A stretch of DNA of 55,007 nt, taken from positions 1 to 55,007 of the forward strand of contig CAZOKJ010000014.1 in assembly GCA_964580465.1 (NCBI GenBank), read 5' to 3'. The translations under genes and the position numbers were made by a program. Each line of letters starts with the position of its first letter. Positions within the stretch are counted from its first letter, which is position 1. Under the pieces are notes generated by a model. It saw only the letters and a list, made by a program, of their open reading frames with translations. It was not told the DNA's origin and made no database searches. This DNA is from Taishania sp964580465 (GTDB lineage: Bacteria; Bacteroidota; Bacteroidia; Flavobacteriales_D; Crocinitomicaceae). Positions 1 through 8,196 of the stretch are shown piece after piece.

Positions 1-183
1 ACGTAATCTATTTACGGTTTACAAATTTTGTGGTATGAAAGCGACGATTCAATATTCAAAAAAGAAATCTTGAACTCTAATTGTTATTCGTCTAAAAATT
101 ATAGATATTCATCGAAAAACATTTGCGTGTTGATTTATTTAAAAGTATTATTGCAATATAAATTTGATAAAACAAATCAAGTT

Positions 184-260
184 TTAAAGTCTTTTTCAGT
201 GAATAGTGGTTAGATTAGGTTAGGTTTAAAACGGTTTAAGAAATTAAACCGTTTTTTTTT
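184..260 (+). ncRNA. Candidate small RNA unit 1 (core plus terminator)
   Basis: The conserved core runs from about 184 to 228. It is followed by a hairpin with arms at 228-239 and 244-255 and a T-run to 260. A TAnnTTTG box (TAAATTTG) lies at 159-166, but no -33 TTG is seen at the usual 19-20 bp spacing. The unit is nearly identical over about 75 bp to the unit at 508-585. It is a candidate transcript with no functional assignment. Confidence 0.4.
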
Positions 261-507
261 GTGATTAAAAAAATAGACGCTATCATCCATTTAGTAAATA
301 ATCCTAATCCTTCAAATTTCAAAATGAAATTAATATCATTTAAAAAAAAATGAACCTTATATAGAAAAAGAGAGCCCAACTTTTTTTAACAAGATTGTAA
401 AAAACATCAATTATCTACAAAATTTATTCATTTGTCGAAAAAAAGATACAAGGTGTGCATTTGTGTTTTATATTTGCAGTAGAGAATAAGATGAGAAAAT
501 CGAATTC

Positions 508-585
508 TTAAAGTCTTTTTCAGTGAATAGTGGTTAGATTAGGTTAGGTTTAAAAAACGGTTTAAGAAATTAAGCCGTTTTTTTT
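508..585 (+). ncRNA. Candidate small RNA unit 2 (core plus terminator)
   Basis: This is a close copy of the unit at 184-260. The hairpin arms are at 554-565 and 570-581, followed by T residues to 585. The right arm has one A-to-G difference from unit 1, tolerated as a G-U pair. A TAnnTTTG box (TATATTTG) lies at 469-476, so a transcript of about 100 nt is plausible. Confidence 0.4.
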
Positions 586-649
586 GAGCCTCTTACCAAC
601 TGAAAAAAACAAATTAGAACAAATGGTTAAAAACCAACAAGATATTAGC

Positions 650-727
650 TAGCAATAGCAAGAAGAGTTAGTTTTCATAAGTAGTAGTAGTTTAGGTAAG
701 TTAAAAGGAGAGTTCGCTCTCCTTTTT
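650..727 (+). ncRNA. Candidate small RNA unit 3 (core plus UUCG-loop terminator)
   Basis: The core GTTAGTTTTCATAAGTAGTA begins at 667. A very stable hairpin follows, with arms at 703-712 and 717-726 closed by a TTCG tetraloop, then T residues. No TAnnTTTG box was found between the terminator of unit 2 and this core. It may therefore be transcribed by read-through or from a divergent promoter. Confidence 0.4.
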
Positions 728-765
728 GCATTTTGGGAAGTGAGTAGATTATTTTAATTTGATGC

Positions 766-800
766 AACCTGAATGCTAATTTTACAACCGAACTCAGGTT
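766..800 (+). repeat. Solitary 35-bp end of the MITE-like element
   Basis: These 35 bases match 44085-44119, the right end of the element at 43787-44119, at 32 of 35 positions. The segment starts with AACCTGA and ends with TCAGGTT, so its own ends are inverted repeats. No further part of the element is visible nearby. It is either a remnant left by deletion or a minimal derivative. Confidence 0.75.
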
Positions 801-948
801 AATAGCTATTGCTTCAAAACATCACTATTAGAATAATGTTAAAAACATGTTAATTATTATGTAAGCATACATTTGTATTGTATCTTTGTAATGTGATTAA
901 AGACAATCACAGCGAACAAATAGATATTATTTTAGTAGCACATTAAAT

Positions 949-1032
949 AGCAATAGTAGTAAGAGTTAGTTTTCATAAGTAGTAGTGTTAGGTAATAAAA
1001 AAGAGAGATTCCATTAGATTCTCTCTTTTTTA
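949..1032 (+). ncRNA. Candidate small RNA unit 4 (core plus terminator)
   Basis: The core GTTAGTTTTCATAAGTAGTA begins at 965. It is followed by an A-rich/T-rich hairpin (AGAGAGA against TCTCTCT) spanning about 998-1032. A TATCTTTG box lies at 881-888. An ATTTGT stretch precedes it, resembling the sequence in front of the box at 469-476, which supports a common promoter design. The implied transcript is about 140 nt. Confidence 0.4.
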
Positions 1033-1127
1033 ATTATAGGCATACAATAATTCATTTTTTACTTCGTTAATAATAGTACGGTACTTGTCAAAATAACTAT
1101 TGACAAGCATTTTAGTGAATTTCATTC

Positions 1128-1200
1128 ATAAAAGTTAGTTTTCATAAGTAGTAGTTAGGTTAGGTTTAAATAGAGTGTCATTATTGGCACTCTATTTTTT
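1128..1200 (+). ncRNA. Candidate small RNA unit 5 (core plus terminator)
   Basis: The core GTTAGTTTTCATAAGTAGTA begins at 1134 and runs into TTAGGTTAGGTTTAAA, joining the two core variants of the family. The hairpin TAGAGTG...CACTCTA lies at 1171-1193, followed by eight T residues or more. It ends about 50 bp before the antiporter gene. It could be an independent transcript or a leader attenuator, although the antiporter appears to have its own TAnnTTTG box. Confidence 0.4.
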
Positions 1201-1228
1201 TTACCTTCAAAGCAATCAATATTTTTCG

Positions 1229-1236
1229 TATTTTTG
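1229..1236 (+). promoter_or_regulatory. Putative -7 box (TATTTTTG) of the antiporter gene
   Basis: TATTTTTG fits the Bacteroidota -7 consensus TAnnTTTG and lies 13 bases before the start codon. The leader would therefore be only a few bases long or absent. No clear -33 TTG was found at 19-20 bp, so confidence is modest. Confidence 0.4.
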
Positions 1237-1249
1237 CCAATAATTAATT

Positions 1250-3493
1250 ATGGAAAATCAATTACCAACCATTATTATCGACCTTGCTTTAATCCTTACC
1301 GCAGGGGGAATTATCACATTGTTATTCAAACGGCTGAATCAACCTGTTGTATTGGGTTACATCTTTGCCGGTTTTTTAATAAGTCCTCATTTTCAATTAT
1401 TACCCAACGTGACCGACCCAGCCAACATTCAAATCTGGTCGCAAATTGGTGTAATATTTTTACTTTTTAGTTTAGGGCTCGAGTTTAGCTTTAAACGACT
1501 CAAGCATGTAGGCGGATCCGCTTCTATTATTGCACTTTCAGAAGTCGTAGGTGTTGGATTTTTAGGTTTTTTGGTTGGGACACTTTTAGGTTGGCAATTA
1601 ATGGACCGCATCTTTTTGGCAAGTATGCTAACCATGACCTCTACAACCATTTTTTTTCGAACCGTTGGGGAAATGGGATTGAAAACAGAGAAATTCGTCG
1701 GGGTTGTTTTTGGAACTTTAATTGTAGAAGATTTAATAGCCATCATTATGATGGTATTGATTTCAACCGTGGCTTCAAGTTCAGATGCTGCGCAAGACAC
1801 TAGCGTTATACAGTCCATATTAAAATTGGTTTTCTTTTTGGTTTTATGGTTTGTAGCTGGAATTTTCTTCATTCCTACTCTGCTCAAACGATTTAAACAA
1901 ATGATGAACGACGAAACCTTGTTAATTTCAGCGCTTTCATTGTGTTTATTAATGGTTGTAGTTGCAGTTCAAGCTGGCTTTTCAAAGGAATTAGGTGCAT
2001 TTATGATGGGTTCTATTCTTGCTGAAACAGAACAAGGTGAACGCATTGAAATATTGGTTAGACCTTTAAAAGATCTATTCGGAATGGTCTTCTTTGTATC
2101 TGTAGGTATGTTAATCAATCCTGCGATGATTGTTGAACACATTGTTCCTATTATTTTACTAACCTTCATCGTTATTTTTGGTAAAGGATTTTTTGTGGCT
2201 TTTGGAGCTTTTTTGTCAGGTCAACCAATGAAAACAGCCGTACAAACGGGTATGTCCATGGCTCAAATTGGTGAATTTTCATTCATTATTGCCACCTTGG
2301 GACTTTCTTTAGGTGTTATTAGTGACTTTTTGCATCCCATTGCAGTAGCTGTTTCTGCGATAACCACGCTAACTACGCCTTACCTCATCAAAGGTTCTCT
2401 ACCATTTTATGAATGGTTAGACAAAAAAATGCCTGAGCGATTGAAAAATAGAATGAATGATTATACCGTTAATGCACAATCAGCTTCTGCAACAAAAGAT
2501 TGGCAAGAGTTATTAAAAATTGAGCTTACAAACACTATCGTTTATTCGGTTATTATCATTTCATTGATTGTTATTTCTTCCAAATATTTGCTACCGATAA
2601 TTCAGGATATTTTCCCTAAACCAGTTGTAGCCAGCGTTGTAACAGCCATATTAACACTAGCTGTTATGTCGCCATTTTTATGGGCTTTAATTGCTCGAAA
2701 TTTTCAATCGGAATTACGCAATCGCTTATTGGCACAAGAAAAATATAGACGATTAGTTTATGTGGTCAGTCTAGCAAAATTTGGCATCGCATTGTTCTTT
2801 ATCGTCTTTACGTTGCGCTTTTTCTTTTCAGACTTAGTTGCAAGCTTTGCAACCATCATCATTCTCTTTTTAATCATCACATTTAAGAAACGTATTCAAC
2901 GCTTTTATTATTCTATTGAAGATCGATTCAAAACCAACTTAAATGCCAAAGAAATAGAAGCAGCTGCCCTAAGTAAAAATAGACAAGCAAGACAACCTGA
3001 GTTAGCTCCATGGGATGCTCACATTGCCATTGTAGAAATCTCTGCGAATTCCCCTATTGTTGGAAAAAAATTAAAGGAATTAAAGTGGAGAGAGGAACTT
3101 GGAGTAAACATCGCTTGTATCCAACGTGGTAATTTGACCATTCAAGTACCTACAGCTGAAGATTCCCTTTACCCTTATGATCACATTAGTGTAATAGGTA
3201 CCGATGATCAAATGGCTGCTATGGAACAGGTTATTTCTCCGTCTCAAGAGGCTCAAGATTTACTTGAAGATTCTAATTTATCTTTACAAGCTATCACGGT
3301 GACTGAAAAATGTTACTTTGCTAATCAAACAATTCGAGAATCGGGAATTAAGCCACGCGTGAATGGCATTATCGTTGGGTTGGAACACGATGGCGTTCGC
3401 TATTTGAACCCAGATTCTACGATGAAACTCAATATCGGAGATATCGTATGGATTGTGGGGGACATTAAGAAAATCAACGAATTAAAAATGTAA
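1250..3493 (+). CDS. Kef-type monovalent cation:proton antiporter (CPA2) with two RCK_C domains
   Basis: Inner-membrane protein of 747 residues, predicted to exchange K+ or Na+ for protons. Residues about 1-390 are a hydrophobic Na+/H+-exchanger domain with many membrane segments. A second hydrophobic block follows at about 425-550. The C-terminus carries two TrkA_C/RCK_C-like domains, at about 595-670 and 680-745. The NAD-binding RCK_N domain found in classical KefB/KefC is not apparent, so the ligand that controls it probably differs. It is monocistronic, facing the convergent peroxidase gene. The ion cannot be decided from the sequence. Confidence 0.9.
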   Translation: MENQLPTIIIDLALILTAGGIITLLFKRLNQPVVLGYIFAGFLISPHFQLLPNVTDPANIQIWSQIGVIFLLFSLGLEFSFKRLKHVGGSASIIALSEVVGVGFLGFLVGTLLGWQLMDRIFLASMLTMTSTTIFFRTVGEMGLKTEKFVGVVFGTLIVEDLIAIIMMVLISTVASSSDAAQDTSVIQSILKLVFFLVLWFVAGIFFIPTLLKRFKQMMNDETLLISALSLCLLMVVVAVQAGFSKELGAFMMGSILAETEQGERIEILVRPLKDLFGMVFFVSVGMLINPAMIVEHIVPIILLTFIVIFGKGFFVAFGAFLSGQPMKTAVQTGMSMAQIGEFSFIIATLGLSLGVISDFLHPIAVAVSAITTLTTPYLIKGSLPFYEWLDKKMPERLKNRMNDYTVNAQSASATKDWQELLKIELTNTIVYSVIIISLIVISSKYLLPIIQDIFPKPVVASVVTAILTLAVMSPFLWALIARNFQSELRNRLLAQEKYRRLVYVVSLAKFGIALFFIVFTLRFFFSDLVASFATIIILFLIITFKKRIQRFYYSIEDRFKTNLNAKEIEAAALSKNRQARQPELAPWDAHIAIVEISANSPIVGKKLKELKWREELGVNIACIQRGNLTIQVPTAEDSLYPYDHISVIGTDDQMAAMEQVISPSQEAQDLLEDSNLSLQAITVTEKCYFANQTIRESGIKPRVNGIIVGLEHDGVRYLNPDSTMKLNIGDIVWIVGDIKKINELKM

Positions 3494-3503
3494 TTAGATT
3501 TTA

Positions 3504-4427
3504 TTAAAATCTATCATCCGTTAATGCTTTCAAAAAAGCAATTAACTGTTCTTGTTCCTTAGCTGAAATACGGTATTTTTTCACCAATTCATGCCCATGT
3601 TTTTCTTTTAGTCCAGCATAAAAATGCATTACATCTTCTAAAGTTGCAAAGCGACCGTCATGCATATAAGGAGCTGTTTTTGCAATATTTCTCAGCGTAG
3701 GAACTTTGAATTTCCCTCTATCCTCCTCTTTTCCTGTTGCTCGGTAGCGACCTTGATCTTCTTGCGTCAAAACAATACCATTGCTTTCAGGTTGATGATT
3801 GGTAAAATAAATACCCGAGTGACATTCAATGCACTTAAATTTATCAGTAAAAAGCCGTAAACCTTCTCTCGCATCCGATTGCAATGGATGAGCAATTGAA
3901 TCACTTAAAAAGGCATCATAAGGACTATTTAAAGAAACCAAGCTACGTTGATAAGCAGCCAAACTTTCCGTAATAGCCTTGGCATCAAGTGGACGACCGT
4001 ATGCTTTGTCACATTGTTTTTTAAACACTTTATCGTCTTTTAAACGCTCTATGATTAAGGCAATGTTACTTCCCATTTCATTTTCATCGTGGATAGGGCT
4101 TAACGCCTGTATTTCTAGTGATTCGATAACTCCATCAAACATAAAAAGCGTTTGTTTGTCCATATTGAACAACGTTGGCGCGTTGCGAAAAGCAGTTCTT
4201 CCTTCAATTCCTTTTGATTTTACCAAACCATCTGTAAAAGCTAATTGAGGCAAGTGACAAGAAGCACAAGAAACCGTTTTATCTTTCGACATTCTTTCTT
4301 CGAAAAACAAAAGTTGTCCCAAGGTTCTAATAGCCTCATCTTTATCCACTTCTTCTTGTACATCTTTTGGTTGCGAAGAGCACGAAAAAAGTAAATATCC
4401 TAATAAGTAAAGTAGTAAGTATTTCAT
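3504..4427 (-). CDS. Di-haem cytochrome c peroxidase family lipoprotein
   Basis: Periplasmic CcpA/MauG-family protein of 307 residues, expected to reduce hydrogen peroxide with electrons from cytochrome c. A lipoprotein signal precedes Cys16 (LLFSC). Two c-type haem motifs are visible: CASCH at residues 54-58 and CIECH at 199-203. The segment TLRNIAKTAPYMHDGRF near the C-terminus is typical of the family and supplies a Met-His pair near the second haem. It is only 10 bases from the next gene upstream (4438-5205, same strand), so co-transcription is likely. Some family members oxidise other substrates, so peroxidase activity is inferred. Confidence 0.9.
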   Translation of the reverse strand: MKYLLLYLLGYLLFSCSSQPKDVQEEVDKDEAIRTLGQLLFFEERMSKDKTVSCASCHLPQLAFTDGLVKSKGIEGRTAFRNAPTLFNMDKQTLFMFDGVIESLEIQALSPIHDENEMGSNIALIIERLKDDKVFKKQCDKAYGRPLDAKAITESLAAYQRSLVSLNSPYDAFLSDSIAHPLQSDAREGLRLFTDKFKCIECHSGIYFTNHQPESNGIVLTQEDQGRYRATGKEEDRGKFKVPTLRNIAKTAPYMHDGRFATLEDVMHFYAGLKEKHGHELVKKYRISAKEQEQLIAFLKALTDDRF

Positions 4428-4437
4428 TTGAATCTAT

Positions 4438-5205
4438 TTAATCTTTATGAAAAATATAGAAAATTTCATTTTTCATTAAACGATAACGTTCCATTTTTTC
4501 CGATCCAATTTCTTGTTCTTTGTCAAAAACTTCAGCTCTAAATCCAGCCTTTTCTAGCCATTTTGGATAATCCAAACCAAATAGACGAACGTGGTCTTTT
4601 TGCCAATAATATTTTTCTCTATCTGCTTCAGAAGTTATTGAAGGGTCTTCCAACGTTGTTTCTCGGTTAATATCCTGCGGGACTTGCATAATAGCCCAAC
4701 CGCCAGGTTTCATTACACGATACAATTCACGCATACATTGCAGAGGGTCATCCACATGTTCCATAACATGATTGCAAAAAACCACATCGAAACGGCTGTC
4801 TTCCAAAGGAATGTGATGCAAATCGAAATGCATATCAGCAATTGGAGAAACTAAGTCTGCTGTTAAATAATCTAAGTTTTTTTGAGCTTTAAACTTTGCG
4901 TGAAAACACTGTTCAGGTGCAATATGCAAAACCTTTAAATGCGGTGAAGTAAAAAAGTTAGAATGATTTTTTAAGTATAACCACATCAAACGATGGCGCT
5001 CCAAAGTCAAATCCCCAGGACACAATACATTGTCCCTGTTATTGGTGCCATAAGCTAAAAACTTGGAATAAGATTTTTCACAAACAGGGCATTCAACGTT
5101 GTTTCCTTTGTATAAAAGAGGCGCAACCTTTTTAAAGGGATAGCTCAAACGAATTAGCAACGGTCGAGGAAGTTTGCGCAATAAGTATTTATATAGTTTT
5201 TTCAT
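4438..5205 (-). CDS. Class I SAM-dependent methyltransferase (Methyltransf_11 type)
   Basis: Cytosolic protein of 255 residues. The N-terminal part has a CPVC pair and a further Cys (near LCPGDL) that may bind zinc. The rest is a Rossmann methyltransferase: HIAPEQ at the SAM site, FDVVFCNHVMEHVDDP (motif IV) and MKPGGW (post-motif). The substrate is unknown. Such enzymes often act on lipids, quinones or glycans. A TATATTTG box on the minus strand at 5226-5233 is a likely promoter, shared with the peroxidase gene downstream. Confidence 0.85.
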   Translation of the reverse strand: MKKLYKYLLRKLPRPLLIRLSYPFKKVAPLLYKGNNVECPVCEKSYSKFLAYGTNNRDNVLCPGDLTLERHRLMWLYLKNHSNFFTSPHLKVLHIAPEQCFHAKFKAQKNLDYLTADLVSPIADMHFDLHHIPLEDSRFDVVFCNHVMEHVDDPLQCMRELYRVMKPGGWAIMQVPQDINRETTLEDPSITSEADREKYYWQKDHVRLFGLDYPKWLEKAGFRAEVFDKEQEIGSEKMERYRLMKNEIFYIFHKD

Positions 5206-5286
5206 GTACTCTTCTTTCTAGTTGACAAATATAGTGTGAATTCCTTGGAATAGAAATGAAATAATGACTTTTTAACGACAAGGAAA

Positions 5287-6375
5287 ATGAAGATACGTGC
5301 TCGACTAAAAAAATTATGTGTATTTTTATCGTTCAATTCATCAATTCAAAAAAAAGACGCTATGGGTGAGAAAGCAGCAAAATCGTATGGACAAATTATT
5401 CGTTACAACAACGAGACACTCGATAAATTCATGTTTGAAACGCCAACATTTTTGCCCACTTTTTCTTTTGATAAAGAGCCAGAAGACCAAACTTCATGGT
5501 TAAACGTTTATACCATTGATGAATTGGGACCAATTGAGCAATTTTGTAAAGAATCTGGATTCAATGCTCTTGTGTTTCAAAACATTAAAGAAATGGATAT
5601 ACGTCCATTGTTTGAAGATTTTGGTGATTATCTTTATTTCAGTATTCGTTCTGCAGTTCCTACCGCCCCTGATGCGTATAAATTTAACCAAGAACAATTA
5701 AGTTTTATTCTCGGGAAAAATTATTTGTTTTCTATTCAACAGAAACCAGCTGATTATTTTGGAATCATTCGAGATAGGATTGACAAAAACAAAGGAATTA
5801 TTCGTGAAAAAGGAGCCGATTTTCTTTTGTACAAGTTACTTGATGCCATTGCTGATAATTATTTCAAAGCAGTAGATGCAAGCACAGATATCATTGAAGA
5901 ATTGGATTTAAAAGTGAACAAAACTAGTAATCCAATTATTTTATCGACCATCGAGCTTCAAAAAAGAAAACTAATGGAATTGAGAAGAATTGTTTTGCCC
6001 ATGAAAGAAATGGCTACATCTTTGGAAAGTTCTAAAAGTCATCTATTTAACAAAGAAACACACCACTATTTTTCCGATTTAAAAAACAGTTGCATTAGCA
6101 TCTTAGAAGAAATTGAATCCAATAAAAATGCTTTGGATGGTTTGACCAACCTCTATTATGCTGTTCAAGGTCAACGCATGAATGAAATTATGAAAGTATT
6201 AACGATTGTAAGTACTATCTTCATTCCTTTGACCTTTATTGTTGGAGTGTATGGAATGAACTTTAAATACATGCCCGAACTTGAATGGGCTGCCGGGTAT
6301 TTTGTAACCTGGGGCGCAATGATTTTCATAACCCTCGCTCTATTGTATTACTTCCGAAAGAAAGGTTGGATATAA
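5287..6375 (+). CDS. corA: CorA-family magnesium/cobalt transporter
   Basis: Inner-membrane divalent cation channel of 362 residues. The large N-terminal cytoplasmic domain is followed by two C-terminal membrane helices. The signature YGMNF of the selectivity loop is at residues 322-326, just after the first helix. The protein ends with positively charged residues after the second helix, as in CorA. An in-frame ATG 75 bases downstream (MGEKAAKSYG) would give a 337-residue protein closer to the usual start, so the N-terminus is uncertain. Mg2+ is the likely substrate. Confidence 0.93.
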   Translation: MKIRARLKKLCVFLSFNSSIQKKDAMGEKAAKSYGQIIRYNNETLDKFMFETPTFLPTFSFDKEPEDQTSWLNVYTIDELGPIEQFCKESGFNALVFQNIKEMDIRPLFEDFGDYLYFSIRSAVPTAPDAYKFNQEQLSFILGKNYLFSIQQKPADYFGIIRDRIDKNKGIIREKGADFLLYKLLDAIADNYFKAVDASTDIIEELDLKVNKTSNPIILSTIELQKRKLMELRRIVLPMKEMATSLESSKSHLFNKETHHYFSDLKNSCISILEEIESNKNALDGLTNLYYAVQGQRMNEIMKVLTIVSTIFIPLTFIVGVYGMNFKYMPELEWAAGYFVTWGAMIFITLALLYYFRKKGWI

Positions 6376-6426
6376 TCTGATTATCAATAATTTAATTATT
6401 TAACACTATTTATTTTACAATTCACG

Positions 6427-6456
6427 TTGCTAAATCAAAATAAAAGTATACATTTG
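6427..6456 (+). promoter_or_regulatory. Promoter of the cobalamin riboswitch transcript
   Basis: TTG at 6427-6429, a 19-bp spacer and TACATTTG at 6449-6456 match the Bacteroidota -33/-7 arrangement. Transcription would begin near 6462, about 30 nt before the riboswitch, so the whole aptamer would be included. Confidence 0.65.
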
Positions 6457-6489
6457 CTCTTATTAGTTCTGTACCTTATTTAAAGATTA

Positions 6490-6632
6490 GAAGGTTTTAC
6501 CTTGGTAAATTAAAAGGGAATTGTGTGCAAATCACAAACTGTCCCGCAACTGTAAGTAGTTTCTTATTTTTAGAATCCACGAGTCAGATACCTGCCTTTT
6601 AATTAGACAACGCTTTCGTGGATTGAAGTAAC
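6490..6632 (+). promoter_or_regulatory. Cobalamin (B12) riboswitch
   Basis: The aptamer hallmarks are present in order: an AGGGAA segment near 6514, GTGCAAATC near 6526, the B12 box core GTCCCGCAACTGTAA at 6541-6555, and GAGTCAGATACCTGCC near 6580-6597. The last is followed by a short stem including TTTCGTGGA. This class senses adenosyl- or other cobalamins and usually represses downstream expression when B12 is plentiful. The next gene is the 95-residue protein at 6717. Whether control is by termination or by masking the ribosome binding site cannot be seen with confidence. Confidence 0.93.
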
Positions 6633-6716
6633 TGTCGATTAATCAATGATTATCGTATATTTCATGAACACTGTGCGTTTTTTAAAAGTGAATATTAACA
6701 AATAAAAACGTAAAAC

Positions 6717-7004
6717 ATGAACTTAGAAATTAACAACTCAGCTCAAAAGTCAGCCATTTACAAAGAAATGGAACTCAACCGTCAACCAGATTATGTATTG
6801 GGAAGTAATTTATACCTTGGCATGGCTTATGTTGGCGATAAAAAGGTATGTATTTCTATTGGTTATACTTTAACTTACTGCATCAAAAAAGCGAATGAAT
6901 TTATAGCTGTTTCTCCAAATATCCGTTTTGCACATGTAAGTAAAGTCAAAACAGGAGAAAAAGTAGCTTGTGAAAAATTTTATTTAGAAGAGCAGACAGT
7001 CTAG
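6717..7004 (+). CDS. Unrecognised 95-residue protein under a cobalamin riboswitch
   Basis: I do not recognise the family. The protein is small and soluble, with no signal peptide or membrane segment. It has Cys residues near positions 44, 55 and 85 (KKVCIS, LTYCIK, KVACEK) and a central beta-strand-like stretch. The only functional clue is position: it is the first gene after the B12 riboswitch, about 85 nt from the end of the aptamer. The next gene, glycosylasparaginase, is 90 bases away with a near-consensus box of its own (TATCTTTA) in the gap, so the riboswitch may control this protein alone. Coding potential is supported by the start position and uninterrupted frame. Confidence 0.7.
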   Translation: MNLEINNSAQKSAIYKEMELNRQPDYVLGSNLYLGMAYVGDKKVCISIGYTLTYCIKKANEFIAVSPNIRFAHVSKVKTGEKVACEKFYLEEQTV

Positions 7005-7094
7005 TTTTTTGAAGTTAACTCCATTCAATACTTAGAGCCTTCCCAAACGCACAAACGCTTTTTTTGTATCTTTACAAACAAATTCGATAGTTAC

Positions 7095-8096
7095 ATGTCA
7101 ACAAGAAGGTCATTTTTAAAGAAGGCAACCATAGCATCATTGGCTTTAAGTGTTAATCCTGTTAGCAGTTTAGCAAGTACAATAGAAAGTAGCGCTAAAA
7201 AGAAACAGAAAAAAGTGATTAAACCCATTGTTTTGTCCACTTGGCGTTTTGGTATTCAGGCCAATGAAGAAGCATGGAAAGTTTTATCTTCCAATGGAAA
7301 AGCTTTGGACGCAGTTGAACAGGGAGTTCGTTTAACAGAAGCAGATCCAAATGAGCGCAGTGTTGGTTACGGTGGAAGACCTGACAGAGATGGCCGCGTT
7401 ACATTAGACGCTTGCATCATGGATGAGAATTTCAACATTGGTGCTGTTGCTGCTTTGGAACACATCAAACATCCTATAACAGTTGCTCGAGCAGTCATGG
7501 AAAAAACGCCTCATGTCTTCTTAGTTGGAAAAGGGGCACTTGATTTTGCTCTTTCATTGGGCATGAAAAAAGAAAATCTTCTTACCGAGGAATCAGAAAA
7601 AGAATGGAAAGAATGGTTAAAGACCAGCCAATACAAACCAATTGTTAATATTGAAAATCACGACACAATTGGAATGATTGCTTTGGATGCTCATGGAAAT
7701 TTATCTGGAGCATGTACAACCAGTGGTATGGCTTATAAAATGCATGGTCGTGTAGGAGACTCTCCAATCATTGGAGCAGCTTTGTACGTGGACAATGAAG
7801 TAGGTGCAGCAACCTCTACAGGTCACGGTGAAGAAGTTATTCGAACGGTTGGTTGTCACCTCGTTGTGGAATTAATGCGCCAAGGAAAATCACCTCAACA
7901 AGCGTGTGAAGAGGCTGTTCATCGCATTATCAACATTACCAAAAGACGCGGCAAAAACGTAAAAGACATACAAGTAGGATTCATTGCTTTAAACAAACAA
8001 GGTGAACACGGTGCGTATTGCATTCAAGGCGGATTTCAATATGCTAAATATGATGCGAGTGGTAATGAGTTGATTGACGCAAAAAATGCTTTGTAA
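7095..8096 (+). CDS. N4-(beta-N-acetylglucosaminyl)-L-asparaginase (glycosylasparaginase)
   Basis: Ntn-hydrolase of 333 residues that splits the GlcNAc-asparagine bond of N-linked glycopeptides. The N-terminus has a twin-arginine signal (RRSFLKKA) followed by a hydrophobic stretch, so Tat export to the periplasm is likely. The family self-cleaves before a threonine; HDTIGM places this at Thr191. GYGGRPDRDG and the STGHGEE segment are typical substrate-binding stretches. It probably takes part in glycoprotein degradation. Its neighbours do not suggest a pathway. Confidence 0.92.
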   Translation: MSTRRSFLKKATIASLALSVNPVSSLASTIESSAKKKQKKVIKPIVLSTWRFGIQANEEAWKVLSSNGKALDAVEQGVRLTEADPNERSVGYGGRPDRDGRVTLDACIMDENFNIGAVAALEHIKHPITVARAVMEKTPHVFLVGKGALDFALSLGMKKENLLTEESEKEWKEWLKTSQYKPIVNIENHDTIGMIALDAHGNLSGACTTSGMAYKMHGRVGDSPIIGAALYVDNEVGAATSTGHGEEVIRTVGCHLVVELMRQGKSPQQACEEAVHRIINITKRRGKNVKDIQVGFIALNKQGEHGAYCIQGGFQYAKYDASGNELIDAKNAL

Positions 8097-8196
8097 CGCT
8101 TTTATTGATTAGATTATAAACTAAAGTTTGAAACATTATCTTGATAATCCCCCTATGCAACTCAAAAATAGGCACTATTTTTGTGGTTTAGTTTTT

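Larger units (their letters stand above)
184..1200 (+). repeat. Array of five related core-plus-terminator units
   Basis: Five short units lie at about 184-260, 508-585, 650-727, 949-1032 and 1128-1200. Each has a conserved core followed directly by an intrinsic terminator on the plus strand. Three units share GTTAGTTTTCATAAGTAGTA. The first two have a variant, TTTTCAGTGAATAGTGGTTA, and share the tract TTAGGTTAGGTTTAAA with the fifth. The hairpin stems differ between units although the core is kept, so the structure is conserved as well as the sequence. No convincing reading frame lies in this stretch. The units could be tandem small RNA genes, duplicated leader/terminator modules or an interspersed repeat family. 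The repetition is seen directly; the function is inferred. Confidence 0.85.

Noticed and set aside
28..213. A 61-codon open frame at the start of the window.
   Set aside because: It covers a TAnnTTTG box and the core of RNA unit 1, has no recognisable domain and a composition like the surrounding non-coding DNA.
8128..8196. Upstream start codons for the barrel protein (TTG 8128, ATG 8155).
   Set aside because: They would put the signal peptide about 23 residues inside the protein and lie before or within a -7 box at 8176-8183.
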